From: Betaproteobacteria bacterium
GTDB taxonomy: Bacteria; Pseudomonadota; Gammaproteobacteria; Burkholderiales; Rhodocyclaceae
NCBI GenBank assembly: GCA_009780885.1
Contig: WQZF01000006.1
Coordinates: 1 to 61,105, forward strand
Direction of reading: 5' to 3'
DNA: 61,105 nt
Positions within the stretch are counted from its first letter, which is position 1, and each line of letters starts with the position of its first letter. Shown here in pieces: positions 7,384 through 16,303 of the stretch. The notes beneath the pieces are model-generated. The model searched no databases. It was given only the letters and a program-made list of their open reading frames with translations, and was not told the DNA's origin. Position numbers and translations under genes: made by a program.

Positions 7384-8673
7384 CTACGCTCCCCTGTGAA
7401 ACGCCCGCCTGTACGAGGCTGGCGAAAGGGAAAAGGCCATTGCCATCATCAGCAGGGTGATGAGCGCCATCAATGTCCAGGCGTGGAGGAGGCTGGAGAA
7501 GGATTCGCGCAGGAGGCCGGCGATGAGGGGCATCAGGCTGGCGACGAGGTAGCCGCCGCCCTGGACGAAGGCGAGCAGGGCGCCGGCCTGGGCGGGGTCG
7601 TCGAAATGGTCAAGCGCGACGATGAGGGACAGGGGAAAGAACGCGCCGCCTCCCAGCCCGAGCAGGAGGCAGGCGGGCCAGGCGAGCGGGCCGGGGGCGG
7701 CGATGAGGAAGAAGAGGCCGAGCAGTTGCAGGAGGAGCGCAAGGATCGAGGGCAGGCGGCGATCCGGGAAGCGCGCGACGCAGGCCGATACGGTGAGACC
7801 GCCGATAACTCCCATCCCGGTGAACCCGCCAAGTAAGTGCCCGCTTTCGATAGCTTCGCGGCCCCGTTCGATGAAATAGGAAGGCAGCCAGGCGAGCACG
7901 AGAGTGTAGGCGCAGGTGCCGAGTCCGAAAAAGAGCATCAGCGTCCAGGCGCGCTGGCGGCGCCAGAAGGCGATTTCGCCGGGGATTCCGCGCGGGGGCG
8001 TTTCGGCTGCTTCGGATGGGTTTTGATTCGGGTCCGGGCACTCTCCCCCTCTCCCACCGGCGCTTCGCGCCACCTCCCTCAGGGAGGGAGGCTTGACTGG
8101 GCATTCCGGGCCAGATGTTTTTTGCACCCAGTTCCACATCGCAAACGCGGCGAGGGCGGGCAAGGCCCAGAGGCCGAGCGCTCCCGGCCAGCCGAAGGGA
8201 ATGGCAATCCAGGCCGAGGAAATCGCCGCGATGACTCCGCCTGCCATGATCGCGGTGCTGTAATAACCCATGATGACGCTGCTCCGTCCGGAGAAGCGGC
8301 GTTTGACGTATTCGGGCAGGAGCGCCTGGACGAAGGCGATTCCGGTTCCGGCAAGCACAGCGGTGAGGATGAGCGCTTTCCACTCCGGAACGAGCCACCG
8401 TCCGGCGCAGCCCAGCGCGATCAGCAAGGCTCCGAGCGGGATTCCGCGCCTGCCGCCCATCGAGCGCTGTAGCCCGCCGCCGCCCAGCACGACGATTCCC
8501 ATCACGAACATGGGAAGCGCAGTGAGGAGACTGGCTCCGGCATTCCCAAGCCCTGTCTGCGCCTGGATCGCATCGAGCACGGGGCCAATCGCGGCCAGCG
8601 CCGGACGCAGGTTGAGTCCGAGCAGGACGATGGAAAGAATCGCCAGGGTCGAAGCGGTTTCGTTTGTTTTCAT
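7384..8673 (-). CDS. MFS transporter, CynX/NimT type, with in-frame repeat insertion
   Basis: 429 residues from ATG 8673 (a longer frame reaches 8718). About 12 hydrophobic segments and an N-terminus LGLNLRPALAAIGPVLDAIQ typical of CynX/NimT-type anion exporters of the major facilitator family. Substrate could be cyanate, a nitroimidazole-like compound or something else. Between TM6 and TM7, residues about 188-212, the protein reads PSLREVARSAGGRGGECP, which is the translation of a family B GC-rich palindromic repeat (8041-8095). The frame continues after it without a stop, so the repeat is tolerated in the central cytoplasmic loop. Confidence 0.82.
   Translation of the reverse strand: MKTNETASTLAILSIVLLGLNLRPALAAIGPVLDAIQAQTGLGNAGASLLTALPMFVMGIVVLGGGGLQRSMGGRRGIPLGALLIALGCAGRWLVPEWKALILTAVLAGTGIAFVQALLPEYVKRRFSGRSSVIMGYYSTAIMAGGVIAAISSAWIAIPFGWPGALGLWALPALAAFAMWNWVQKTSGPECPVKPPSLREVARSAGGRGGECPDPNQNPSEAAETPPRGIPGEIAFWRRQRAWTLMLFFGLGTCAYTLVLAWLPSYFIERGREAIESGHLLGGFTGMGVIGGLTVSACVARFPDRRLPSILALLLQLLGLFFLIAAPGPLAWPACLLLGLGGGAFFPLSLIVALDHFDDPAQAGALLAFVQGGGYLVASLMPLIAGLLRESFSSLLHAWTLMALITLLMMAMAFSLSPASYRRAFHRGA
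8041..8095. repeat. GC-rich palindromic repeat inside a coding region
   Basis: Read on the minus strand it runs CTCCCTGAGGGAG, GGCGCGAAGCGCC, then GGTGGGAGAGGGGG: the same hairpin-hairpin-GGGTGG plan as the intergenic family B copies. It lies wholly inside the CynX-type gene and is translated in frame. Confidence 0.7.
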
Positions 8674-8788
8674 GAAAGGGCCCGTCGCCAATTTCCCGAT
8701 GATCCCGGAAAATCGCAAGAATCACCATAGGCGGGACAAGATCGCCTTACAATGTTTTTTTTGATGCCCGGGTTCGCCCCTTGTTCCC

Positions 8789-9301
8789 TTGTCTCCTCTT
8801 ACAACACCTCCCGTCGTTGTTTTCGCTTGCGGCAATCTGAGTCGCGGCGATGACGCGCTCGGCCCGCGCCTGCTGGAACGGCTCGAACAATGGCTGGAAA
8901 CGGAAGGACGGCAGGAGTCCTTTGAGCTGATCTACGATTATCAGTTGCAACTGGAACATGCGCTCGATCTCGAAGGGCGGGCCCTGGCGCTGTTCATCGA
9001 CGCCGGAGACAAGACACAGCCGCCTTTCCGCTTCTATCCGGCGCAGCCTTCTGTCTCCGTCGCCCATACCAGCCACGCATTGCCGCCCGAAGCGGTGCTC
9101 GGGGTCTGGTGCAGGATTTCGCCGGAACGCAGGCCGCCGCCTTCGTTCGTGCTCTGCGTGCGCGGCGAGCATTTCGGGCTGGGCGCGATGATGAGCCAGG
9201 AGGCCAGGACGCATGAGGACGCGGCCTTCTCCTTTTTACAGTCGCTGTGCCGCGCCCCGGACCCGGCTTCCTGGCAGGCTCTTTCTACGGAACATTCATG
9301 A
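8789..9301 (+). CDS. Hydrogenase-maturation-protease family protein (orphan)
   Basis: 170 residues. The N-terminal ACGNLSRGDDALGPRLLERL matches the G-N-x-x-x-x-D-D-x-x-G signature of HyaD/HoxW/HycI-type endopeptidases, which cut the C-terminus of a NiFe hydrogenase large subunit after nickel insertion. An Asp in FIDAGD and the His of VAHTSHALPP are in plausible metal-binding positions. The start is uncertain: no ATG is in frame, and TTG at 8789 is used here. No hydrogenase gene is in the window. The stop overlaps the next ATG (ATGA), coupling it to a cation-efflux gene. Confidence 0.75.
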   Translation: MSPLTTPPVVVFACGNLSRGDDALGPRLLERLEQWLETEGRQESFELIYDYQLQLEHALDLEGRALALFIDAGDKTQPPFRFYPAQPSVSVAHTSHALPPEAVLGVWCRISPERRPPPSFVLCVRGEHFGLGAMMSQEARTHEDAAFSFLQSLCRAPDPASWQALSTEHS

Positions 9302-10206
9302 ACGCCAATTCCAAGGCTTCGGCAAATCCGGATCTGACCCGTTTCGCCTGGCTGTCGATCGCGGCGGCAGTGGCGACGATCTTGCTGAAGGGCTTCGCCT
9401 GGTGGATGAGCGGTTCGGTGGGCCTGCTCTCCGATGCGCTCGAATCCGGCGTCAATCTCGCCGGGGCAATCATGACGTTGGCAATGCTTGCGCTGGCCGC
9501 GCAACCGCCGGACGAGGAACACGCTTTCGGGCATGGCAAGGCGGAATATTTCGCCAGCGCCTTCGAGGGATTCCTGATCCTCATCGCCGCCGCGTTGATT
9601 GCGGTGGCTTCCGTCAAACGCCTGTTCTCGCCCCAGGAATTGACCCAGGTCGGCCCGGCAATCCTCGTCTCGATACTGGCAGCGCTGATCAATTACGCCG
9701 TGGCCCGTATTTTGTTCAAGGTCGGGCGCAAACATCATTCGATCGCGCTGGAAGCGGATGCGCATCATCTTTTGACCGATGTGTGGACTTCGTGCGGCGT
9801 CATCGTCGCCATTGCCGCCGTCTGGCTGACCAACTGGTTCTGGCTCGATCCAGCCATTGCGCTCCTGGTGGCATGCAATATCGTCTGGACCGGCTGGCGT
9901 CTCCTGGCGCGTTCGGCCGCCGGATTGATGGATTCGGCCCTGCCGCAGGAGCAGCACGCGAAACTCACGGCAATCCTCGAACGTTACCGGGAGCGCGGCG
10001 CTTCCTATCACGCGCTGCGCACAAAACAGTCCGGAAGCGGCGGCCTCGTCAGCGTGCATGTGCTGGTGCCCGGCCAGTGGTCGGTGCGCCGGGGACACGA
10101 TCTGCTTCACGAGATCGAGGCCGATATTCACGCCGAGTTGCCGCATCTCGAAATCATCACGCATCTCGAACCGGTCGAAGATCCGGCTTCCTATGAGGGG
10201 ACATGA
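9298..10206 (+). CDS. Cation diffusion facilitator (CDF) family metal transporter
   Basis: 302 residues from the ATG at 9298 (ATGA overlap with the previous stop). Six membrane segments and the CDF motifs: GLLSDALES in TM2, HAFGHGKAEYFAS after TM2, and DAHHLLTDVWTS in TM5, followed by a cytoplasmic domain (SVHVLVPGQWSVRRGHDLLHEIE). It should export a divalent metal (Zn, Fe, Mn, Co or Ni) in exchange for protons. The TM2 motif has Ser where FieF-type proteins have the second Asp, so the metal cannot be assigned. It is coupled to both neighbours by ATGA overlaps. Confidence 0.88.
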   Translation: MNANSKASANPDLTRFAWLSIAAAVATILLKGFAWWMSGSVGLLSDALESGVNLAGAIMTLAMLALAAQPPDEEHAFGHGKAEYFASAFEGFLILIAAALIAVASVKRLFSPQELTQVGPAILVSILAALINYAVARILFKVGRKHHSIALEADAHHLLTDVWTSCGVIVAIAAVWLTNWFWLDPAIALLVACNIVWTGWRLLARSAAGLMDSALPQEQHAKLTAILERYRERGASYHALRTKQSGSGGLVSVHVLVPGQWSVRRGHDLLHEIEADIHAELPHLEIITHLEPVEDPASYEGT

Positions 10207-11129
10207 AGGCAAATGAGCTGCGGCGGGGAAGATTCCGGCTCGCCGCTTTTTGCGCCGCCCTGTTGCTTGCTCCTCCGGCGATGGCCTGGAACGCCGCAGG
10301 CCATCGGATCATCGCCACGATTGCCTGGGAGCAGTCGGATGCGCAGACGCGAGACGCTGTCGACGCGCTGCTGTCGCAGCATCCGGATGCCGGACGCTGG
10401 AACCGGAAAGGGGCTGATTCCGATCATTCTTCCGCCTCTTCCCTGTGGCTGGCGGCTTCAACCTGGCCGGACGAAATCCGGCAGGACAGCCGCTTTTACG
10501 ATCCCGACGAAAAACCGACGCCGCAGCAACCCGGCTTTCCGGACATGCTGCGGCACCGCGACTGGCATTACGCCGACCGCCCCGATAACGGCAATTGCCC
10601 GCCGGGCGGGCAACTCGAAAGCCAATGGCCCGTTCTCGCGGAAATGGCGCGGGACGCCAAACAGGATCCGGCACGACGCGCCCTTGCGCTGAGTTGGGCA
10701 ATCCATCTTCTGGGCGACGCGCACCAGCCCCTGCACGCCGGAACGCGCTGCGACCGGGGCGGCAACCTGTTGCTGCTGGCAACGCCTTCCCACCCGCGTT
10801 TCGGGCAGATGAGCCTTCATGCCTTCTGGGACGATCTTCCCGGCCCGCCGTGGCTTTCCGGCACGGCGCTGGAAGAAACGGCGCAGCGCTGGCAACGCGA
10901 AATCCCCCCGCCCGCCCCCGGAGCGACGGTACGGAAATGGCTGGAAGAATCCCGGACGCTGGCGCGAGAGAGGGTCTACGAAGGGATTGATGAAGAAATT
11001 TCCGCCGCTGTCCAGGAGCGCGCCGCCGCCCTCGCCCGCCAGCGGATCGTCTACGCAGGTTACCGTCTGGCCGAATGGTTGCGGGTCATCACGGAAGGCA
11101 AAAGCCGCGCGGCAAAGGCTTCGGATTGA
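10203..11129 (+). CDS. S1/P1-type nuclease, secreted
   Basis: 308 residues with a signal peptide ending PAMA, so the mature chain begins with Trp (WNAAGHR), as in S1/P1 nucleases where the N-terminal Trp binds zinc. Other zinc-site motifs are present: HLLGDAHQPLH and DRGGN near residues 170-190, HRDWHYAD near 118. It is a zinc-dependent single-strand-specific nuclease/3'-nucleotidase acting outside the cytoplasm. It overlaps the CDF gene by ATGA. A copy of the 80-bp palindromic repeat lies 38 bp beyond its stop. Confidence 0.9.
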   Translation: MKANELRRGRFRLAAFCAALLLAPPAMAWNAAGHRIIATIAWEQSDAQTRDAVDALLSQHPDAGRWNRKGADSDHSSASSLWLAASTWPDEIRQDSRFYDPDEKPTPQQPGFPDMLRHRDWHYADRPDNGNCPPGGQLESQWPVLAEMARDAKQDPARRALALSWAIHLLGDAHQPLHAGTRCDRGGNLLLLATPSHPRFGQMSLHAFWDDLPGPPWLSGTALEETAQRWQREIPPPAPGATVRKWLEESRTLARERVYEGIDEEISAAVQERAAALARQRIVYAGYRLAEWLRVITEGKSRAAKASD

Positions 11130-11167
11130 ACGGGGCAGGGAGGTGTTTTCCGGTTGGTTTTTATGCC

Positions 11168-11247
11168 AATTTTCTAAATTACTGCAATAATTCTTTATTG
11201 AAAATCACTACTGTAGCGAAACATTCTTTAAGTAAATTTAGAAAATT
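11168..11247 (+). repeat. 80-bp AT-rich palindromic repeat, copy 1
   Basis: Begins AATTTTCTAAATTACT and ends AGTAAATTTAGAAAATT; the ends pair over 16 bp with one bulge. The centre carries CTACTGTAG. It lies in the convergent gap between the S1/P1 nuclease gene and htpX, in the same sense as the upstream gene. Three more copies of exactly the same length are at 32114, 46218 and 48013. Confidence 0.9.
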
Positions 11248-11272
11248 TCCAAAAAATTCTCCCGGAAATTTT

Positions 11273-12124
11273 TTAGCGCCCCGATGCCATTGCCCGCAAG
11301 CGGGCGATGCGATCCGCAGCCGGAGGATGTGTCGCGAATAGCCCGCCAAGGCCATGTCCCGAAAGGGGATTGACGATCATCATCTGCGCGGTCTCCGGGT
11401 GCGCCTCGGCTGGAGCCAGCGGAACATTCCGCGCATAGGCGTCGATCTTCGCCAGCGCGTCGGCCAGCGCTCCGGGATCGCCCGAAATTTCAGCGCCTCC
11501 ACGGTCGGCCTCGAATTCCCGCGCCCTCGAAATCGCCATCTGGATCAGCGAGGCGGCAATCGGGGCGAGAATCATCACCAGAATGCCGGCCAGCGGATTC
11601 GACGAGCGTCCCGAAGAATCGCGCCCGCCGAAAAACATCGCCATCTGGGCCAGCACCGAAATCGCCCCGGCCATCGTCGCCGAAACGGTCGAAGTCAGAA
11701 TATCGCGGTGCCGCACATGCGCAAGTTCATGCGCCATCACGCCGCGCAGTTCGCGCTCGGAGAGCATCCCGAGAATGCCGCGCGTGGCTGCGACTGCGGC
11801 ATGCTGCGGATTGCGTCCGGTGGCGAATGCGTTCGGCTGGGCTTCGTCGATGATGTAAACGCGCGGCATCGGCAGTCCGGCCCGGCCCGCGAGTTCCCGA
11901 ACCATGCCGTAAAACTGGGGAGACGAGGCTTCGTCGACTTCCCGCGCCCGGTACATTTTCAGCACCACGGAATCGGAAAACCAATAGCTGAAAAAATTCA
12001 TTCCCGCCGCCAGCAAAAGGGCGATCAGCATTCCCTGTTCTCCGCCAAGCCACAGGCCCACCGCGCCGAACAGCGCGACGACCGCCGCCATCAGGACAAA
12101 GGTCTTGATCTGGTTTCCAAGCAT
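11273..12124 (-). CDS. htpX: HtpX membrane zinc metalloprotease
   Basis: 283 residues, normal length. Two N-terminal membrane segments (7-25, 30-50), the zinc motif HELAH ([12 protein letters not shown], about residue 133), two more membrane segments and the third zinc ligand in [14 protein letters not shown]. HtpX is an inner-membrane protease that degrades misfolded membrane proteins with FtsH. It is the last gene of a def-fmt-htpX run on the minus strand, 60 bp after fmt. An AT-only 8-bp hairpin (11251-11274) overlaps its stop. Confidence 0.95.
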   Translation of the reverse strand: MLGNQIKTFVLMAAVVALFGAVGLWLGGEQGMLIALLLAAGMNFFSYWFSDSVVLKMYRAREVDEASSPQFYGMVRELAGRAGLPMPRVYIIDEAQPNAFATGRNPQHAAVAATRGILGMLSERELRGVMAHELAHVRHRDILTSTVSATMAGAISVLAQMAMFFGGRDSSGRSSNPLAGILVMILAPIAASLIQMAISRAREFEADRGGAEISGDPGALADALAKIDAYARNVPLAPAEAHPETAQMMIVNPLSGHGLGGLFATHPPAADRIARLRAMASGR

Positions 12125-12184
12125 TTTTCTCTCCTTGATTCGATGTTTTCCGGCGCTTCCCGAGCACCCGCCTTCGGGCTTGCG

Positions 12185-13141
12185 TCAGGCAAAACGCATC
12201 CCGGGAGCGCATTTGTGCCCGGCCAGAAATTGGGCCGCCGTCAGGCGCTTGCCGCCGGGTTTTTGCAATTCTTCGATACGCAATGCCCCGTCGCCGCACG
12301 CGACGAGGATTCCGCTTTTGTCCGCTGCCAGCACTTCGCCCGGAACCCCGGAGGAAGGCGCTTCCAGCGGCACGGCACGCCAGACTTTCATCATGAGGCC
12401 GTCGAATTCCGCCACCGCTCCGGGAGCAGGATTGAAGGCGCGAACGCGGCGGTCGAGTTCCACGGCAAAATGCCGCCAGTCGAGCCGCGCTTCGCTTTTT
12501 TCGATTTTGCCCGCATAGCTCGCTCCTTCTTCCGGCTGCGGCGTCGCTGGCAAGGGCAGCCGCGCGAGGGTATCGACCATCAGCGCCGCGCCCTGCGCAG
12601 TCAGGCGGTCATGCAGGCTTTGCGCCGTGTCGTCGGAAGCGATCGGCGTTTCCTGGCAGGTCAGTATGCCGCCGGTATCCAATCCGGCATCCATTTGCAT
12701 GATGCAGACGCCGGTTTTCGCATCCCCCGCGAGCAGCGCCCGCTGGATCGGCGCCGCGCCGCGCCAGCGAGGCAACAGGGAAGCATGGATGTTGAGACAG
12801 CCATGGCGGGGCAAATCCAGGATTTCCTGCGGCAGGATCAATCCATAAGCCGCGACGATCATTGCGTCGGCGGCCTTGGAGCGCAAGATTTCGAGTGTGT
12901 CCCGAATTTGGGCCTGCATCTGTGGCGTTTGCGCAACAGAGATTTTCAGGCGCGGCGGTTGCGCGACTTGCAAGCCCCGCTGCTCCGCCAGCCGCTTGAC
13001 CGGAGAAGCCTGCGAGGCCATGCCCCGCCCGGCAGGCCGGTCCGGCTGCGTCAGCACCAGCAGGACTTCATGTCCGGCTTCGAGTATTGCATCCAGAGAA
13101 CGTGCGGCAAACTCCGGCGTGCCGCAAAAAATCAGCTTCAT
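12185..13141 (-). CDS. fmt: Methionyl-tRNA formyltransferase
   Basis: 318 residues. The N-terminal formyl-transfer domain shows [31 protein letters not shown] with the catalytic Asn/His, and MDAGLDTG with the catalytic Asp; the C-terminal OB-like domain follows. It formylates initiator Met-tRNA with 10-formyl-THF. Its start overlaps the def stop (ATGA), the standard def-fmt pair. Confidence 0.97.
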   Translation of the reverse strand: MKLIFCGTPEFAARSLDAILEAGHEVLLVLTQPDRPAGRGMASQASPVKRLAEQRGLQVAQPPRLKISVAQTPQMQAQIRDTLEILRSKAADAMIVAAYGLILPQEILDLPRHGCLNIHASLLPRWRGAAPIQRALLAGDAKTGVCIMQMDAGLDTGGILTCQETPIASDDTAQSLHDRLTAQGAALMVDTLARLPLPATPQPEEGASYAGKIEKSEARLDWRHFAVELDRRVRAFNPAPGAVAEFDGLMMKVWRAVPLEAPSSGVPGEVLAADKSGILVACGDGALRIEELQKPGGKRLTAAQFLAGHKCAPGMRFA

Positions 13142-13641
13142 GCGGTAATGCGCGCCTGCTTGGCAAGCTTGGCCTTGATCCGCGTCCGCTTCAGATTGGA
13201 TAGGTGGTCGACGAAAACCTTGCCGTCCAGATGGTCGATTTCATGCTGAATGCACACCGCCAGCAGCCCTTCCGCCTCCACGGTCTGCTCCTTGCCGTCG
13301 AGGTCGAGATAACGGGCGGTGACTCGCTCGGCGCGCTCCACCTTGTCGTAGATCCCCGGCACCGAAAGACAGCCTTCCTCGCCGATCTGCGCGCCTTCGC
13401 CGGCGACGATTTCCGGGTTGATCAACACCCGCAGTTCGTCGCGGGCTTCCGAAACGTCGATCACGACCACACGCCAATGCACATCGACCTGCGTAGCCGC
13501 CAGACCAATGCCGGGCGCTGCGTACATCGTTTCCGCCATGTCCCGCGCCAGCGTGCGAATATCCTCACCGATCTTCCCGACGGGAAGGGCGATCGTTTTC
13601 AAACGGGAATCCGGGTAATGCAGGATGGGCAATAACGACAT
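13138..13641 (-). CDS. def: Peptide deformylase
   Basis: 167 residues with all three deformylase motifs: GIGLAATQ (about 45), EGCLSVPG (about 90, Cys metal ligand) and HEIDHLDG (about 133, two His ligands and catalytic Glu). It removes the N-formyl group from nascent proteins. First gene of the def-fmt-htpX unit; transcribed divergently from the LysM gene across a 280-bp gap in which I see no gene. Confidence 0.97.
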   Translation of the reverse strand: MSLLPILHYPDSRLKTIALPVGKIGEDIRTLARDMAETMYAAPGIGLAATQVDVHWRVVVIDVSEARDELRVLINPEIVAGEGAQIGEEGCLSVPGIYDKVERAERVTARYLDLDGKEQTVEAEGLLAVCIQHEIDHLDGKVFVDHLSNLKRTRIKAKLAKQARITA

Positions 13642-13921
13642 AAAAATCTTGATTTAATAAATAATTACGTGCAGAATCTAATGAAAAATCTCGGGGGGAA
13701 GGACGGTGAAAGAACTTTCCCGCCCACAGGCGCCGGAAACGAGACGCGGGAAACAACCGCCGATCTCTTGTCCAGCGTCGATGCGGCGAGAATTCCAACC
13801 CGGTTCCGATCCCGATATTTCCTTTCCCGTTTTAGTTTTCCGAGTATCGGACAAGACGCCAGAAGCAACGTTCCAGCGTTGCGCATGAAGACCGCACGAA
13901 GACAGCACGAGGGCAATTACG

Positions 13922-15022
13922 ATGATCCGCACGACGATTCGTATTATATCCGCACTTCTATTGACCCAGGCCGCCATGACCGCCGTCGCCGCCGAACCTG
14001 CGGCCGTGACCCCCACGTCGCCGCCCATCTTGCCGCCGCCAGCCGAAACGCAGCCCGCAAAAACAGGCGCCGTGACCTTGGCGCCGAACGCGCCCCGGCA
14101 ATATACCGTCCAGCGCGGCGACACCCTCTGGGGGATCGCCGAAAAATTCCTGCAACAGCCCTGGCGCTGGCCCGAAATCTGGCACATGAACAACGCCCAG
14201 ATCAAGAATCCGCACCGCATCTATCCGGGCGATATCATCAATATCCAATTCGACCCGCAGGGTAATCCTCAACTGAACCTGGTGCGCAAACTTGAACCGC
14301 GCGCCCATGCAAGACCCTTGCAGGAAAGCATCCCGAGCATCCCCCCGAATGTCCTGGAACCCTTCACCTCCGAACCGCTCATCGTCGATGCCGATTCGCT
14401 CGACGATGCGCCACACATTGTCGCCACGCAGGAAGACCGCGTCTTCCTCGGTGGCGGCGACCGCGCCTATGTCGTCGGCGCCGGCCGTTTTCCGGATCAG
14501 GAATTGTGGCAAATCTACCGCCCGGCCAAACCGGTGCGGGATCCGCAAACTGACGAAATCCTCGGCTACGAGGCTTATTTCCTCGGAACCTTGCGCCAGA
14601 TCGAACCCGGCGATCCCGCTGTCTTTGAAGTCGCCACCGCCAAGGAAGAAATCAACCGGGGCGACCGTCTGCTGCCCGCCATCCAGCCGCGCCTGATCAG
14701 CTACGCGCCGCACGCGCCGGGCGTGGATGTCAATTCGCGCATCGTTTCGATTTACGGCGGCGTCACCGAAGCCGGTCGTCTGTCGGTCGTCATCCTCAAC
14801 CGTGGCGAAGCCGATGGGCTGGAAGTCGGACATGTGCTCGCGCTCTGGCGCAATCGCGCAGTCACCATACACAACCAGGATTCCGCCCCCGAGACCGTCA
14901 CCCTGCCGCCCGAACGTTACGGCCTCGTCTTCGTCTTCCGCGTTTTCGACCGTCTCTCATATGGGCTGGTGGTGCAATCCTCCGGCTCGGTGCAGATGAA
15001 CGACTTCGCCCGCACTCCCTGA
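13922..15022 (+). CDS. LysM-domain exported protein upstream of dprA
   Basis: 366 residues with an N-terminal signal peptide (cut near AVAAEP), a Pro-rich linker, and one LysM domain at about 60-105 (YTVQRGDTLWGIAEKFLQQP...NPHRIYPGDIINI). The remaining 260 residues are beta-rich with no named domain. It should bind peptidoglycan in the periplasm. In many betaproteobacteria such a gene sits between def/fmt and dprA; role unknown. Confidence 0.85.
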   Translation: MIRTTIRIISALLLTQAAMTAVAAEPAAVTPTSPPILPPPAETQPAKTGAVTLAPNAPRQYTVQRGDTLWGIAEKFLQQPWRWPEIWHMNNAQIKNPHRIYPGDIINIQFDPQGNPQLNLVRKLEPRAHARPLQESIPSIPPNVLEPFTSEPLIVDADSLDDAPHIVATQEDRVFLGGGDRAYVVGAGRFPDQELWQIYRPAKPVRDPQTDEILGYEAYFLGTLRQIEPGDPAVFEVATAKEEINRGDRLLPAIQPRLISYAPHAPGVDVNSRIVSIYGGVTEAGRLSVVILNRGEADGLEVGHVLALWRNRAVTIHNQDSAPETVTLPPERYGLVFVFRVFDRLSYGLVVQSSGSVQMNDFARTP

Positions 15023-15082
15023 TTTGATGCGCCCCGCCGGCCGCCTTCGAGCGAACCGGCGGGTATTTGCCAGGCGGTTCGC

Positions 15083-16249
15083 GTGGATCAGAAAAACAAC
15101 GAACATTTGCTCGCCGATTGGCTGCGCCTGACGCTGATTCCCGGCATCGGGGGACAAACACAACGAAAGCTCCTCGCCGCCTTTGGTTTGCCAACGGCGA
15201 TCTTCAACGCCGGCCATGCTGCCGTCGAGCGAATCGCGGGGCCGAAAATCTCCCGCCTGCTGCTGGATACCGATTGCGCAGAAGCGATAGGCGCCGCGCT
15301 CGAATGGGCACGGAAAGAAAACCAGCAGATCCTGACGCTGGCCGATGACGCCTATCCCCAGACCCTGCTGCAACTTCCCGATCCGCCGTCCCTGATTTAT
15401 GTGCGCGGACGTTCTGAATTGCTCAACCGCCCCGCACTGGCCATCGTCGGCAGCCGGAACGCCAGCGCCCAGGGGGCGGCCAACGCCGAAGCCTTCTCGG
15501 CAGCGCTTGCAAGGGAAGGATTTACCATCGTCAGCGGCCTGGCGCACGGAATCGACGCCGCAGCGCATCGCGGCGCATTGCGGGCCGGTGCGGATACCAT
15601 CGCCGTTATCGGCACCGGCGCAGACCGTATTTACCCGGCGCGTAATCGTGATCTGGCGCTGGAAATCGCGCACAAGGGCCTTATCCTTTCCGAATTCCCC
15701 CTTGGAACTCCCGCAGTAGCGGCCAATTTCCCACGGCGCAACCGGATCATTTCCGGTCTGGCACAGGGAACGCTGGTCGTCGAGGCCGCGCTCGAAAGCG
15801 GCTCCCTGATTACGGCACGTCTGGCGGCGGAACAGGGAAAAGAGGTGTTTACGATCCCCGGTTCGATCCATTCCCCGTTGGCGCGCGGTTGCCATCATTT
15901 GATCAAACAGGGCGCCAAGCTGGTAGAAACGGCACAGGATATTCTGGAAGAATTGCGTGGATCCTTCACTCCGGACTTCCCGGGAAGAGAAAATCCTTCT
16001 TCTCCCCCCTCCCGAACTGTCGCAGACGACCCGAATACCCCGCTCCACGAAGATCCTCAAACAGCGTCAAGCGAGGCCGAACACCTGCTTTCCCACGTCG
16101 GTCATGATCCCTGCACCCTCGACGAGCTGGCCTCGCGCAGTAGTTTTCCCGCAGACAAACTTGCTACACTGCTACTGATGCTTGAGCTCAACGGACAAAT
16201 AGCGACCCTTCCCGGAGGACGCTATCAACGCCTTGCCACAGGGCAATAA
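15083..16249 (+). CDS. dprA: DNA-processing protein DprA
   Basis: 388 residues from a GTG start. N-terminal SAM-like part (RLTLIPGIGGQTQRKLLAAF), then the Rossmann core with VGSRNASAQG, SGLAHGIDAAAHRGAL and RNRIISGLAQGTLVVEA, then a C-terminal winged helix (DPCTLDELASRSSFPADKLATLL). DprA protects incoming single-stranded DNA and loads RecA during natural transformation. No other competence gene is near. Confidence 0.95.
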   Translation: MDQKNNEHLLADWLRLTLIPGIGGQTQRKLLAAFGLPTAIFNAGHAAVERIAGPKISRLLLDTDCAEAIGAALEWARKENQQILTLADDAYPQTLLQLPDPPSLIYVRGRSELLNRPALAIVGSRNASAQGAANAEAFSAALAREGFTIVSGLAHGIDAAAHRGALRAGADTIAVIGTGADRIYPARNRDLALEIAHKGLILSEFPLGTPAVAANFPRRNRIISGLAQGTLVVEAALESGSLITARLAAEQGKEVFTIPGSIHSPLARGCHHLIKQGAKLVETAQDILEELRGSFTPDFPGRENPSSPPSRTVADDPNTPLHEDPQTASSEAEHLLSHVGHDPCTLDELASRSSFPADKLATLLLMLELNGQIATLPGGRYQRLATGQ

Positions 16250-16303
16250 ACGCCGGAAGGCGGGTACATGCAGTGAAGTAACCGTTACTGATTCGAGGGT
16301 TAT

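Noticed and set aside
8789-9301. Hydrogenase operon
   Set aside because: Only a maturation-protease-like gene is present; no structural or Hyp genes are in the window.
11354-13249. 631-codon plus-strand frame over htpX and fmt
   Set aside because: Both minus-strand genes have full catalytic motifs; the frame crosses their junction without sense.
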